64,000 bases of DNA, from NCBI GenBank assembly GCA_964016875.1, contig OZ024718.1, positions 43,253,906-43,317,905 on the forward strand, in the 5' to 3' direction. This document shows positions 30,270-41,086 of this stretch, one piece after another. This DNA is from Fallopia convolvulus (lineage: Eukaryota; Streptophyta; Magnoliopsida; Caryophyllales; Polygonaceae). The position numbers were made by a program, and so were the translations under genes. The stretch's first letter is position 1, and the number at the start of each line of letters is the position of its first letter. Under the pieces are notes generated by a model, which was not told where the DNA came from, ran no database searches, and was given only the letters and a program-made list of their open reading frames with translations.

Positions 30270-32541
30270 CCTCCATGAGCTTCCTAAGATAGAGAAGACC
30301 TTTGAGATCAAACCTCAATTCATATCCTTGATCAAAAGGGCTCAGTTTGAGGGAAAACCCACTGAGTGCCCAATAGAACATATTAGAAATTTCCTTGATT
30401 TATGTGACACTATTGCTGCTAACGGTGTTTCTTTGGAATATATTTTGTTGAAAGCTTTTAAATGGTCTCTTACAGGAAAGGCCCTGAGCTGGTTAGAGAG
30501 CCTTCCTCCCAAGTCAATAAAGAAGTGGGAAACTCTGCATGAATTGTTCATGATAAAGTTCTTCCCACTTGCCAATACTATGGAGTTGAGGAAGCGCATC
30601 ACCTCCTATCACCAGTTGCCTAACGAGACCTTTGTGGGGATGTGGGAGAAATTCAAGGAGATGCTCAGACAATGCCCCACTAATGGGCAACCACAATATG
30701 TACTCCAAGAAATCTTCTTCCAGGGGATCAATGCTGAAACGAAGAACTGCATCAACCTGCACACTGCTTGCGGTTTCATAGAGATGGATCCCGATACGGC
30801 GTGGGCATTACTTGACAAATTGACAAATTATGATGCAATGTATGGCACATAACAAGCCTAGCAACCCCAATGAAAGCTCTACAATCCAAACAAGGACGAG
30901 GTCGACCTTGAAGTGAAGCACCAATTCTTACAAGATGAAATCAACCGCCTGAAGAAGCATGTAAGTTATCTTAAATCATCTCCTTCTTGTCAAGAATGTG
31001 GGTCTCTATCCCATGCTACTTCTGCCTGCACTAACTTACAACAGGTTCGTGCTGCTCAGGCATATGAAGAAGCTAACTATATGAGAGGTCCATATCGGAA
31101 CCAAGGTAATAATTTTCATGCAGGGAGGAATTACAATCAGCCCACCTGGGGCAATTATGCATATGTCCAAGGGAGCCAACCTCCTCAACAAGATCAGAGG
31201 GTTCCGCCTTATAGACCCTCGGGCTATCAAGAGGTACCATCCTGGGTGCAAGGACTTCATGAAGGGATCAATGGAGTAAAGAATGAAATCAATGGAGTCC
31301 AAGCCAACCTCAATAATAAAATGAAACGGTGGGGAGAGTTCGAGAGTTGGAAGAAGAGCGTTGACTCCCAACTGGGTAAGCTTGATGCACAGATTCCAAG
31401 ACCTCAAGATCAACTCTAGGGTCGTCTCGTGGAGAACCCTAGAGGACAAATTGCAGCCATACACCTCAGAAGTGGCAAGGAGTTGCCAGATCGAGCCAAG
31501 CCTAAAGACATTGAGCACGGCAACGAAGATGATGCCCTGGTCAGGCTCGTTACCGAGCCCAACAGGGTCGATATCGAGGCTCAACCACTCGATACCGAGG
31601 CTCTCCATCTCGATAATGCGCCATCCATGCCAGGTAAGTCTTTTGAACCAAACTCTGAGTTCGTTACCAACCCCACCAAGGTCGGTACCGACCCCTTATC
31701 TGCACAGATCGACCCTCTTGTCGATTCGGTAGGGCCTCGATCCGGGTCTCTTTCTATCCCGAGTCCGTCAAAAACTCTTCCTTTCCCGATTAAGAAGTCT
31801 AATGATGTCACGGAAGGAATGTTTAGACGGTTTGTTAAAATTCTTCAAGGGTTAAATATTTCAATTCCATTTACTAATGCCCTTAATGAAATGCCCACCT
31901 ACGCTAAATTTTTGAAAGAGATTTTGAGCAGGAAACGATCTATCTCGGAGCTGCATAATGAAGTCCGATCCATAAAGCTTCTAGAAAAACTCGGTGATCC
32001 AAGTAAGTTTGCAATTTCAATTGGTATAGGGACTCGCCGTTTTAAAGCTCTATGTGATCTGGGTGCTAGTACTAGTTTATTGCCATTGTCTATCTGGACC
32101 AAGGCTAACATGGGACCACTGGAGCCTGTTGATATGAATCTCTACATGGCGGATGGATCTTCTATCAAGGCAACTGGAGTCGTTGACGATGTCCCTATCC
32201 AAGTTGGAAATTTTTTTGTTCCCAACGACTTCATTGTTCTAGATATGCCTGAGGACCTTGTGGTACCAATCATTCTTGGAAGACCATTCTTAGCCACTGC
32301 AGGGGCACATGTAGATGTCAGGAAGGGACTTCTCACATTTGATATTGGAGAAGAGAAGGTCGAATTTCATTTCAATTCGCTCGTAAGCGAAGTGGCTAGT
32401 TGTAGTACTGAGGAGCCTACCGACCCATCATGGCTCGGTAACGACCCCTCTCTGAGTACAGAAACAAGAAATTTCAATGGAGACACATCTACCGAGGAGC
32501 CTACCGACCACCATGGGTCGGTATCGAGCCCAACACCGTAA
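30270..32541 (+). pseudogene. Element D gag C-terminal part and protease, broken
   Basis: Resumes the frame begun at 22402 after element E. Gag (EKTFEIKPQFISLIKRAQFE, WSLTGKALSWLESLPPKS) leads to a CCHC knuckle CQECGSLSHATSAC (about 30987), a linker full of translated TCGGTACCGA palindromes (31547-31691), then protease with DLGASTSLLP (about 32058) and VPIILGRPFLATAG. Breaks: a one-base deletion near 30276 relative to F's gag, stops at 30850-30866 (TAA, TAG, TGA within eight codons) and TAG at 31417-31419. After the protease the frame ends at 32541 with no RT. The Athila-lineage call rests on the protease and PBS. Confidence 0.85.
31547..31691. repeat. TCGGTACCGA-type palindrome array inside the gag-protease linker
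   Basis: Sites start at 31547 (TCGTTACCGA), 31568 (TCGATATCGA), 31589 (TCGATACCGA) and 31610 (TCGATAATGC), each exactly 21 bases apart, then 31661 and 31682, again 21 apart. Because 21 is seven codons the array keeps the reading frame. It occupies the same linker as the GCGATCGC array at 10533-10717 in the Athila element. Confidence 0.85.
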
Positions 32542-32594
32542 CCGAGTCTGTCCTGCATGATATCGAGCCACTTCCAGATCTAGTAGGCCTGGTA

Positions 32595-32912
32595 ATGACC
32601 CACATAGCCTCCGTAACGAGCCCTTTTCTGCTCGATCAAGGTAAGTCTTCTTATTTTGGTTTGATTGATTCTGGTCATGATCCTTTTTCCCATCCTTGTT
32701 TCATATTAGATCCTATTGTTAGTACTATGAAGGAGTCAAAACCTCCTTGGTTTTCGGATTTTACTAACCCTATTGTAGGACTACCAAGCATTCTTGTGGA
32801 TGATAGAGGGCCAAATATATTGGAGAGAAGCTTTGATGCTTTTCCATCTAATTATGGGTTTCTCTTGATCCCGACAAAGCTGGATGGAAACCGACCTGAT
32901 CCGCTCAAGTAA
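32595..32912 (+). CDS. Short unrecognised ORF after the protease of element D
   Basis: 105 codons (MTHIASVTSPFLLDQGKSSY ...), ending TAA right before the conserved post-gag block. It has no RT, zinc or membrane motif and I do not recognise it. F lacks it. It may be a relic of a longer pol or spacer in an ancestral element, or simply open by chance. Confidence 0.35.
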   Translation: MTHIASVTSPFLLDQGKSSYFGLIDSGHDPFSHPCFILDPIVSTMKESKPPWFSDFTNPIVGLPSILVDDRGPNILERSFDAFPSNYGFLLIPTKLDGNRPDPLK

Positions 32913-32924
32913 GTTCGTCGGGCT

Positions 32925-32959
32925 AACGACGTTAAAAATAGCGCTTACGACAGGCAACC
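32925..32959 (+). promoter_or_regulatory. Conserved post-gag block in element D
   Basis: AACGACGTTAAAAATAGCGC then TTACGACAGGCAACC, 12 bases after a stop codon. It matches 41050-41086 (minus strand, F) nearly base for base and 14818-14856 (Athila element) in spacing and most positions. A TAAGT donor-like site lies just upstream (32910). Confidence 0.55.
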
Positions 32960-33147
32960 CGCTTTTTGTTTCCGTTTTTTAGTTTTTCATTCTTAGTTCT
33001 TTTTGCTATCTTTCTTTTGACTTGTTTTTTAGGTAAGATTAGTGTAGTAGGGATAGAAGTTTTTCTAAAGTGACTTAGGTACAAGAAGATGAAGTGCTAC
33101 AACAAAGAAGATAACAATAAAAGGCATTTGGTGGCAATTCAGAAAGT

Positions 33148-33178
33148 TCGTTAACGACCCTCACAGGGTCGGTACCGA
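33148..33178. repeat. Palindrome pair in D's 3' UTR
   Basis: TCGTTAACGA at 33148 and TCGGTACCGA at 33169, 21 bases apart, spacer CCCTCACAGGG. A second pair lies at 34104 and 34125, again 21 apart. Confidence 0.8.
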
Positions 33179-33291
33179 CCTCAACAGAACCGAGAAAGAA
33201 AATTCAACTCCTCAGTGATCAATGATTTCAAGCAGCTTCAGTTTTATTTTGTGAGTTCCCTTTTCTTATCCTCTTTATCTTTCTTTGCTTT

Positions 33292-33326
33292 AAACAGTGA
33301 GGACACTGTTTGGTTTAAGTATGGGG
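33292..33326 (+). promoter_or_regulatory. Hairpin plus AAGTATGGGG module, upstream copy in D
   Basis: AAACAGTG (33292-33299), loop AGGA, CACTGTTT (33304-33311), then GG and TTTAAGTATGGGG: an 8-bp perfect stem. Same loop and same following motif as the modules of the Athila element, with unrelated stem bases. Confidence 0.7.
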
Positions 33327-34792
33327 TATGGGAAAAGAAAACTCAGTTTTTGTGTCTTTGTTTGTGTTTTTAGGATTGATAATATTCCACTTAGATGTCC
33401 AATGATATGCTTTAACTTGCTTGATCATGTATTTCCTTTAGCATGTTTGGATAGCTTTGCTTGAATCGTGTTGAAAATTGTTTTAGCTTGCCTGAATCAT
33501 GTTGAAAATTGTTTTTATGTGGATATTTAGCATGTGATGAAATTGAGCACATATGATCTTAGGTAAAAGTGACTTTAATCCAACAAAAATTGCTACCTTG
33601 TGAGTTGTTTTTGGCCTTATACGGAGAACATCAAGAATCCCTCTTCTTTTCTTTTGTGATTTACTCTCCTAATGCATATTATCTCTTGTCATTGATATGG
33701 TTATCTATTTCTTGAGACCTTTATGAGATATTAGTTCATTGCATGTGAAATCATATGATGGAGAATTTATTTCTTTTAACCCACTTTTTATCCTCTCTTT
33801 TTATCTACCCTATGCATTATCCTCATTTTGAAGCCAAGTTAAGCCTTAAGCCTTTTATTTGTAGCTCCACAAAAATATTCCCTAGCCGATGTTAGCTTGA
33901 CCCTATCCGGGGATTAGGACTTAGTATTGGTTGTGATGGTTTTGTTGAGTAAGATGTATTGGTTCAAGTGGGGTAATTTTGGGTTGAGTAAAGTAAATAT
34001 CTTGCAGTTTGTTATGTAAAAGGAGTTTGGTTCTCTGAATGCATTTACAAAAGAAGTGGAAAGTTAAGAGATAAAGAAAAAAAAGAGAGAAAAAAGCAGT
34101 GCATCGTTACCGACCCTGGTATTGTCGGTACCGACCTTCCTAGTAGAAAAAATCAATAAAAATCAGAAAGGAAGGATGGAAAAAAAAAGAAAGGGGAAGG
34201 AGTAGTAGTGAATAGTGTGTATGAGCCAAATTTCCTTGTTGTTTTTGAGCAAGATTAGTTTGCATATTAAAGAGGTTGTAAGAATGAAAGTGCATAAAGA
34301 AGAGAGAGTTTGTTTATTTTATGAGAGTTTTGAGTATGTGAGAAGTTTTTAGGAGTCTTTATTCCCGGATATTATTAGCACCACATAGCCAAAATATTTC
34401 CACGCCTATTTGTCTTTACCAAGCCCCATTACAACCCGGCCGAATGGAAGCTTCTATGAAGTTTTTCATTGAGCCTAAGTTCTCTTGATGATTTTCATGT
34501 GTTTTGACATCTCTGGTGGAGAGTTTGGTGATACAAGTAACAATGGCTATGTTTATTTTTCTATTGGATTGAGATGAGAGTTATTATTATACACCCAAAC
34601 TCTTGAGAGTTGAGTAAAACACATTACCCTGGTGAGGTTGGATTTGTAGTTGCTTTTGCTTGAGGTTGCTCATATATGTGTGATGACGTTAGATTCACTT
34701 GTCTATTATTTCTACTTGAGTTATGATGTTGCTTTTTGATAAGGGCATTGACTTAATATATGTGTTATTGGTTTCTGTTGATTTCTTGTTGA
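33327..34792 (+). other. 3' UTR of element D
   Basis: Nearly 1.5 kb between the two hairpin modules, AT-rich and without a supported ORF. It is collinear with F's 3' UTR (39104-40640, minus strand): shared landmarks include CCTAGCCGATGTTAGCTTG near 33880 and CCCGGCCGAATGGAAGC near 34435. Conservation without coding suggests RNA function. Confidence 0.6.
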
Positions 34793-34829
34793 TTGCTTGA
34801 GGACAAGCAAGTCTAAGTATGGGGTATTT
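34793..34829 (+). promoter_or_regulatory. Hairpin plus polypurine tract at D's 3' LTR
   Basis: TTGCTTG (34793-34799), loop AGGA, CAAGCAA (34804-34810), then GTCT, AAGTATGGGG and TATTT before TGATGTCC at 34830. This is the plus-strand priming site of the element. Confidence 0.75.
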
Positions 34830-35368
34830 TGATGTCCGCCTTTTTAGTCGTATTTTTAGGGTGTGTTTTTAGTGTGTTTGAGTATTTTTCTTTAGTTTTG
34901 AGTCGTTTGTGTAGGTTTTCGTATTATCTTAAGATATGGAGTCTACATAAGCTTTGGTGGTGTTTCGTAGATTTTTGGAAGCTATTTGGAGCACTTTTGA
35001 GGAAAAGAGCAAAACCAAGGAGTAACGCTCAAGGAACGGAGTTAATAAAGAAATTGAAGACCAAGTTTGAGCTTGGAAGGAGATAGAGAAATTCGTTACA
35101 AGAACATAAGAAAAAGAATCGAGTTAAACGGAGTTGTAATGAACCCTCTACGCAAGTTTTACTCAAAGTTGTTCGTAGTGCTGTCACAGCTCGGTACCGA
35201 GGTACACAGTTCGGTACCGAGGCATCCCGTGTCGCAGCGAAGACCGAGTCGGCGCAATTAAAAGGCTATTATCCTATTTCCTTTTATGTTATTAGATAGA
35301 TAGAAGGAATATATCTTATTACAAGATTTATTTCCTTAGAGATAGCTTTAAGATAGATTAGTTCTCTA

Positions 35369-37866
35369 TAGGGGTGGAAAATTCGGACCCGACCCGAAAT
35401 AACCGACCAAACAACCCGATTCGAGAACCGACCGCTATCCGAAAAAAATTACAAAATGAAATCTGAAACCGACCCGATCTGACCGATTCTAACCCGAACC
35501 CGAAAGCAACCCGTTTAAAAAATCAACCCGAAACTGATTATATCCGAAAAGACAAACCCGATACATATCCGATTCTGAGCAACCCGAACTTGATTGTACC
35601 CGAACCGGTTGTACCCGAAAACCGAAACAATCTGAACCCGATTACACCCGAAACAACCCGAACACAATTGTACTCGAGACCTGGAATAAGATCTTATTAG
35701 GATTAATGTATAAGATCATGTAAATATAAGAGTTCAAATAATTATTTGGATATTGGATTGAAATCATTTTAATATCTTATTTGTTATTAATACATAAGAT
35801 CATATGAATATATGATATCATATAATCATTTATTTATGAAATAGTCTTAGTTCTCGCACTTTGTACGAAATTTTATAAAATTATTGTATTATGTTTTTGT
35901 ACTTGTTAAATTTTGAACAAACTGATGATATAAGCAAGAATATTTTAGAAAAACTATACATATCTTATCTAAAAAACTATCATTTCTAAAAATAATCATT
36001 AAAAATTCATATAGGAAAGAATATTTTAAGAATTATATATATATATCTTATCTAAAAAATAATCCTATCCAAAAATAAAATTAATGTATTAATTTTTTAA
36101 ATATATATAAATATAAATAATCAAAAATAATTCGATTAAATTTCAACTAATAGGATTGATTTAAGAAAAGATGAATGATCTAAGATTGTACGTATATTAC
36201 ACTTACTTTATATTAAACTTAATTATCTAAACCTAGCATATGCATTCTATCTAACATTAAAATAAATATCCTACTATTTGTATAATATATAGCATAAAAA
36301 ATATCTTAATAATCTTCCTATTTATCATATCCAAAAATAAAAGATTTATTTTTAAAAGGAAAAATGACTCAAAATAATCCCAAGTTTCAACTTTCAACCA
36401 AAAATATTTCGAAGTTTGAAAATCACCACCAGCAATACGAACTATTGCAATATTAACCAAAAACGATCCGACCTCATTTTTCGACGATTTATCTGGAGGA
36501 ATCAATGATGTGGTGATCAGATATATTTTAAACAAGCGTAAAATATTAAGTTATTATGTCAGATTTTCGATCGCTACATCATTGATTCCTCCATAAAACT
36601 CGTCGGAAAATGAGTACGATTCATTTTTGGTTAATATTGCGATAGTTCGTATCGCTGGTGGTGATTTTCAAACTTTAGATTATTTTTGGTTGAAAGTTGA
36701 TACTTGGGATTATTTTGGGTCATTTTTCCTTTTTAAAATAAAGAATGAGAATTTTTATCCATTGATTATAGTGATATAAGATTGTACGTACATTACACTA
36801 TCTTTATATTAAACTTAATTATTTTGCTAAAGATTAGTTTTAATAAAAGTGGTGGTGGTGTCGAATCTAAAAGCGACATGTGTCGTTTAATAAATTTTCT
36901 AACCTCCACTTTAGTATATAGTTATGAAATTATGATGACTGGAATCATATTTTAATGACTTTAGAACTACTTTCCATAGTCTCATATAGTCATAGATTCC
37001 AATATTATTATTCATCACAAAAGATATATTTCTTCAATAAAATGTAAGGATTTTATTTATTTATGTATATGATCTTGAAAATGTACGTGAATATAAAATT
37101 ATTATTTATGAACTGAGATCATTTTAAATTATTGGAGTATAACATCATATAATCATTAGTTGTAACATGTAATTAGTTGATTACAATATCATAAGAATAT
37201 TTTATAGATATAAAATATTACATATGTTTACTATCATATAATCTTTACTTGTGATTTGTGAATATTTTATCTTATAAATTTGTAAATTGTGATCATCTAT
37301 TCATTTGATTGACTTTTCATCGGTCAAATATTAATTAATTTATTCTACAAATGATAAATGCCTATTCCATCTTTAAAAACTCAATATCAAATTCAAATTC
37401 AAATTCAAATAGTATATTATAAATTCAACGATTCTTAATATTATCATGACCCATTCATTAAATTCATATAACTTTTATCACTTAAATAAAGTTATTTTGA
37501 ACTCTTAATATCGATTTCAACCGAAATTCAGTCAAGACTTAATTTCAACCAAAATTTGATTTAACCGAACATCGATTTAACCGAACTAATTCAAACGAAA
37601 TCCGATTCAACTGAAATCCGATTTAATCAAAAATTGCAAAAACTGACACAACCCGAAACCGACTTAAACAAATCCGACTAAATCGAAACCCGAATTTGCT
37701 TGACCGATTTTGACCCGATAACCACGATGTAACCGATAATTTACACATCCGACCCGACCCGAAATACCCGATTACCGATCATACCTGTTACTGATCGAAC
37801 CCCGAATGATCCGAAATCCGAATAACCCAACCGAAATCAGACCGATTTACCGAATTGCCACCCCTG
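35369..37866. mobile_element. 2.5-kb non-autonomous hAT-like transposon
   Basis: Flanked by an 8-bp duplication GTTCTCTA (35361-35368 and 37867-37874). Left end TAGGGGTGGAAAATTCGG and right end CCGAATTGCCACCCCTG form terminal inverted repeats of about 17 bp with CAGGGGTGG-type ends. The subterminal 300 bases on each side are dense in CCGA/ACCCGA motifs, as in many hAT elements where transposase binds. The AT-rich centre has no transposase ORF, so it depends on a partner. It contains a foldback MITE at 36358-36729. Confidence 0.8.
36358..36729. mobile_element. 372-bp foldback MITE (MULE-type by target size)
   Basis: Almost the whole element is an inverted repeat: arms of about 165 bp starting GGAAAAATGACTCAAAATAA and closing on a short AT-rich centre. 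It is flanked by a perfect 9-bp duplication TTTTTAAAA (36349-36357 and 36730-36738), which suits Mutator-like elements. No ORF of its own. Confidence 0.8.
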
Positions 37867-38625
37867 GTTCTCTATAAATACTCTTGTCTACCCTTTGTTT
37901 TTCTCTACTCAATCAATTGCCTTGGAGGGTAAGTAAGGGGAAAAGAGAGGCGTGGGAGGAGAGAGAGAGAGTAATGAATTTGTAGAGTTATTTGGAAGAC
38001 AAGTTTGCTTTGGATTTGCTTGTAAATTTACTTTTTAATTTAATTTAGATGTTTTCAATTATGATTAGTGACTAGTCTTCCTCTCTAAGGTTGGAGTTAA
38101 ACCCAACAATGGTTGTGCATGCTTGTTTGTGATCATGTCTTGATTGTTTCTATTGCATGAATCTTCTCTCTTGCTCTTAATCCTTCAAACGAAAGTTGAA
38201 AGGAATTTCTCGTTCATAGTTAAAGCGAAAGCGGAAACCTTGAATCAGAATAGTCAATTTAGGGTTTTAAAGCGAAAGCGGATCTATCCTAGTTGAAGTA
38301 GAAGAGATTAGATAGTAAGTTTATTGATTTAACGAAAGTTAGTTGATTTACTTGCTTAGGTAGATGAAAGTTGACACCTTTATGTGATAAAAGCATGATC
38401 TTTATGTTTCATACCGTTTGGCATGCATGATTGTTGTTGTGGTGACACCTTTACCTTAGATTTTCTCTTTATTGATATAAAAATCCATACTTTCTCTCTT
38501 ATTTGCGTGACAAGTAACAAAACTTAGCACTGACTTTCTCCCTGTGGAGGAACCTGACTTCGCTATAAACAGCGGGGTCTTGATTATAAATTTATTTGTT
38601 GTCAAGAAACCCTACCAACACCGAC

Positions 38626-39066
38626 TCAGACAAGGAGCACCTCGGTACCGACCCTGAATTCCTCAGTATCGACCCTATTCAGCTCTACAAACAGCCGAGA
38701 GTAAAACTTCCGTAGCGGGTTTCTTATACCTCCGTTTGACTCGATTCTTTTTCCTATGTCTTTGTAACGAGTTTCTCTACCTCTTTCCAAGCTCAAACTT
38801 GATTCTTCACTTCTTTATTTGAGTTCTTTTCTTCGGCCTTGCTTCATTCTTGAGTGCTATCTTCAAGTGCTTTCCTCCTTTCTTCAAAATATGCTTCAAA
38901 ACAACTTCTAAAACCTACAAAACACCACCAAAGCTTATCTAGACTCCATATCTTAAGAAAATACGAAAACCTACACAAACGACTCAAAACAAAACACAAA
39001 ACTAAAGAAAAAGACACAAAGACACAAAAACACACCCTAAAAATACGACTAAAAAGGCGGACATCA
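38626..39066 (-). repeat. Proximal part of element F's 3' LTR (D-type)
   Basis: On the minus strand it begins TGATGTCCGCC at 39066 and runs to the insertion point of D, where CCGAC (38621-38625) repeats 20260-20264. The rest lies at 19421-20264. Contains TCGGTACCGA at about 38642 and TCAGTATCGA 22 bases on. Confidence 0.85.
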
Positions 39067-39069
39067 AAA

Positions 39070-39103
39070 TACCCCATACTTGGAATTGCTTGCCGTCAAG
39101 CAA
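39070..39103 (-). promoter_or_regulatory. Hairpin plus polypurine tract at F's 3' LTR
   Basis: Minus strand: TTGCTTG, loop ACGG, CAAGCAA (plus 39086-39103), then TTCC and AAGTATGGGG before the LTR. Same stem as D's module with a changed loop. Confidence 0.7.
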
Positions 39104-40640
39104 TCAACAAGACAAGAACCAAAACCATCAATACATATATTAAGTGAATTCCCTTATCAAAGCAACATCAAAGCTCAAGTAGAAATAGATAGACAAGTGA
39201 ATCTAATGTCATCACACATATTCATTGTTACTCAACCATCAATACAACCTCAAGTAAAAGCAACCAAGAATCCAACCTCACAAGGGTAATGTGTTTCACT
39301 CAACTCTCAAGTGTTTAGGCTTATAATAACAACTCTCAACTCAATCCAATATACAAAAATCAACATATTCATTGTTACTTATATCACCAAACTCTCCACC
39401 AGAGATGTCAAAACACATAAAAATCATCAAGAGAACTTAGGCTCAATGAAAAACTTCATAGAAGTTTCCATTCGGCCGGGTTGTAATGGGGGGCTTGGTA
39501 TAAACAATAAGGCATGAAAATATTTTTGGCTATGTGGTGCTAAAAATATCCGGGAATAAAGACTCCTGAAAAAACTCACACATTATCCAAAACTCTCAAA
39601 AGATAACCAAACCCTCTTTTCTTCTTTATGCACACTCATCCGTTCAACCCCCTTTCTTCCACTAATCTTGCTAAAAAACAACAAGGAAATTTGGCTCATG
39701 CACACTTTATCCATTACTTAACTTCTCTCCCCCCCCACCTTTTTTTTTTCTTTTTCTCCCTTTTCATCTTCATTTTTTTCTATGGGAGGTTCGGTACTGA
39801 CCTACCAGGGTCGGTAACGAGTTCTGCATTTTTTTTCTTTACTACCACTTCCTTTCTCTTTTTTTTCTTTTCCGATGGGGCTCGGTACCGACATATTGGG
39901 TTGGTAACAATTCTGCATTTTTTTCTGTTTTCCTCTATTTCTTTTTTTATTACTGGGTGCATAGAGAGAACCAAATTCCTTTTACATGAGAAACTGCAAG
40001 ATCTTTCAAATACCCAACCCATATTATCTCACACTTGATCCAAAAAATCTCACTCAACAAAATTACAACACCAACCAACACTAAGTCCTAATCCCCGGAT
40101 AGGGTCAAGCTAACATCGGCTAGGGAATAAATTTTTTGGAGCTAAAAATAAAAAGCTTCAATGCTCAAATTGACTTCAAAAAGAGGATAATGTAAAGGTA
40201 GATAAAAAGAAAGCATAAAAAGTGGGTTAAAGAAATAAGTTCTCCATCATATGATATCACATGCAATGAACAAATATCTCATATAGGTCTCAAGAAATAA
40301 ATAATCATATCAATGACAAGAGATAATATGCATAAGGAGAGTAAATCAAACAAGAAAAGAAGAGGGATTTTTGATGTTCTCCCTATAAGGCCAAAAAAAC
40401 AACTCACAAGGTAGCAATTTTTGTTGGATTTAAGTCACTTCTACCTAACATCATATGTGCTCAATTTCATCACATGTTGAATATCCACATAAAAATAAAT
40501 TTCAACATGATTCAGGCAAAGTTATCCAAACATGCTATGGAATTACATGATCAAGCAAGTAAAAAGCATATCATAGGACATCTAAATGGAGTATTATCAA
40601 TTCTAAAAACACAAACAAAAACTCAAAAACTGAGTTTCCT
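39104..40640 (-). other. 3' UTR of element F
   Basis: Non-coding, collinear with D's 3' UTR and diverged by many small changes. It includes a pyrimidine-rich stretch on the plus strand (39720-39960) and a TCGGTA palindrome pair at 39791 and 39811. No ORF is supported. Confidence 0.55.
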
Positions 40641-40644
40641 TTTC

Positions 40645-40683
40645 CCCACCCAACACTTAAACCAAACAGTGTCCTCACTGTTT
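40645..40683 (-). promoter_or_regulatory. Hairpin module, upstream copy in F
   Basis: Minus strand: AAACAGTG, loop AGGA, CACTGTTT (plus 40664-40683) followed by TGGTTTAAGTGTTGGGTGGGG, in which the purine motif has decayed. The 8-bp stem is intact and identical to D's. Confidence 0.65.
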
Positions 40684-41049
40684 AAAACAAAGACATAAAA
40701 ATAAAGAGGGAAAAGAAAAGGGAACTCACAAAATAAAACTGAAGCTGTTTTGAAACCATTGATCATTGAGGAGTTGAATCTGTTCTTGGTTCTGTAGAGG
40801 TTGGTACTGATCCTGCTCGGGTCGTTACCGAGCATGCTGGCTTGTATACCAATTGCTCATGGTTGCTCTTATACCGAATGTCTTGAATTGTTATCTTCTC
40901 TTTGAATAGCACTTCATCTTCGTCTTTCTGTACCTGAGTCACTTTATAGAAACTTCTATCCCTACTACACTACTCTAACCTAAAAACAAGTCAAAAGAAA
41001 GCTAGCAAAAATATCTAAGAAAGCAAAAACTAAAAACAGAAACAAAAAG

Positions 41050-41086
41050 CAAGTTGCCTCCCGTAAGCGCTATTTTTAACGTCGTT
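41050..41086 (-). promoter_or_regulatory. Conserved post-gag block in element F
   Basis: Minus strand AACGACGTTAAAAATAGCGC then TTACGGGAGGCAACTTG. It follows the truncated gag directly, preceded by GGTAAGTTCGTC, a good splice-donor-like sequence. Closest relative is 32925-32959. Confidence 0.55.

Larger units (their letters stand above)
20265..38620 (+). mobile_element. Element D: non-autonomous Athila-like element (gag and protease only)
   Basis: LTRs at 20265-22051 and 34830-38620 start TGATGTCCGCC and end in AACA; CCGAC flanks both ends (20260-20264 and 38621-38625). The internal region holds a decayed tRNA-Asp-like PBS, gag, protease, a short extra ORF and a long 3' UTR, but no RT, RNase H or integrase. 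It would need enzymes in trans. It inserted in element F's 3' LTR and later received a chromovirus in gag, a MITE in the 5' LTR and a hAT-like element in the 3' LTR. Confidence 0.85.
34830..38620 (+). repeat. 3' LTR of element D, enlarged by a hAT-like insertion
   Basis: Starts TGATGTCCGCC and ends CCCTACCAACA, followed by CCGAC (38621-38625). Without the 2498-bp insert and its 8-bp duplication it is 1285 bp. Two TCGGTACCGA sites sit at 35191 and 35211. Confidence 0.88.

Noticed and set aside
31429..31500. Start of an independent protease gene at the methionine near 31429
   Set aside because: The same frame continues from gag across a TAG at 31417-31419; the methionine is internal to the polyprotein.
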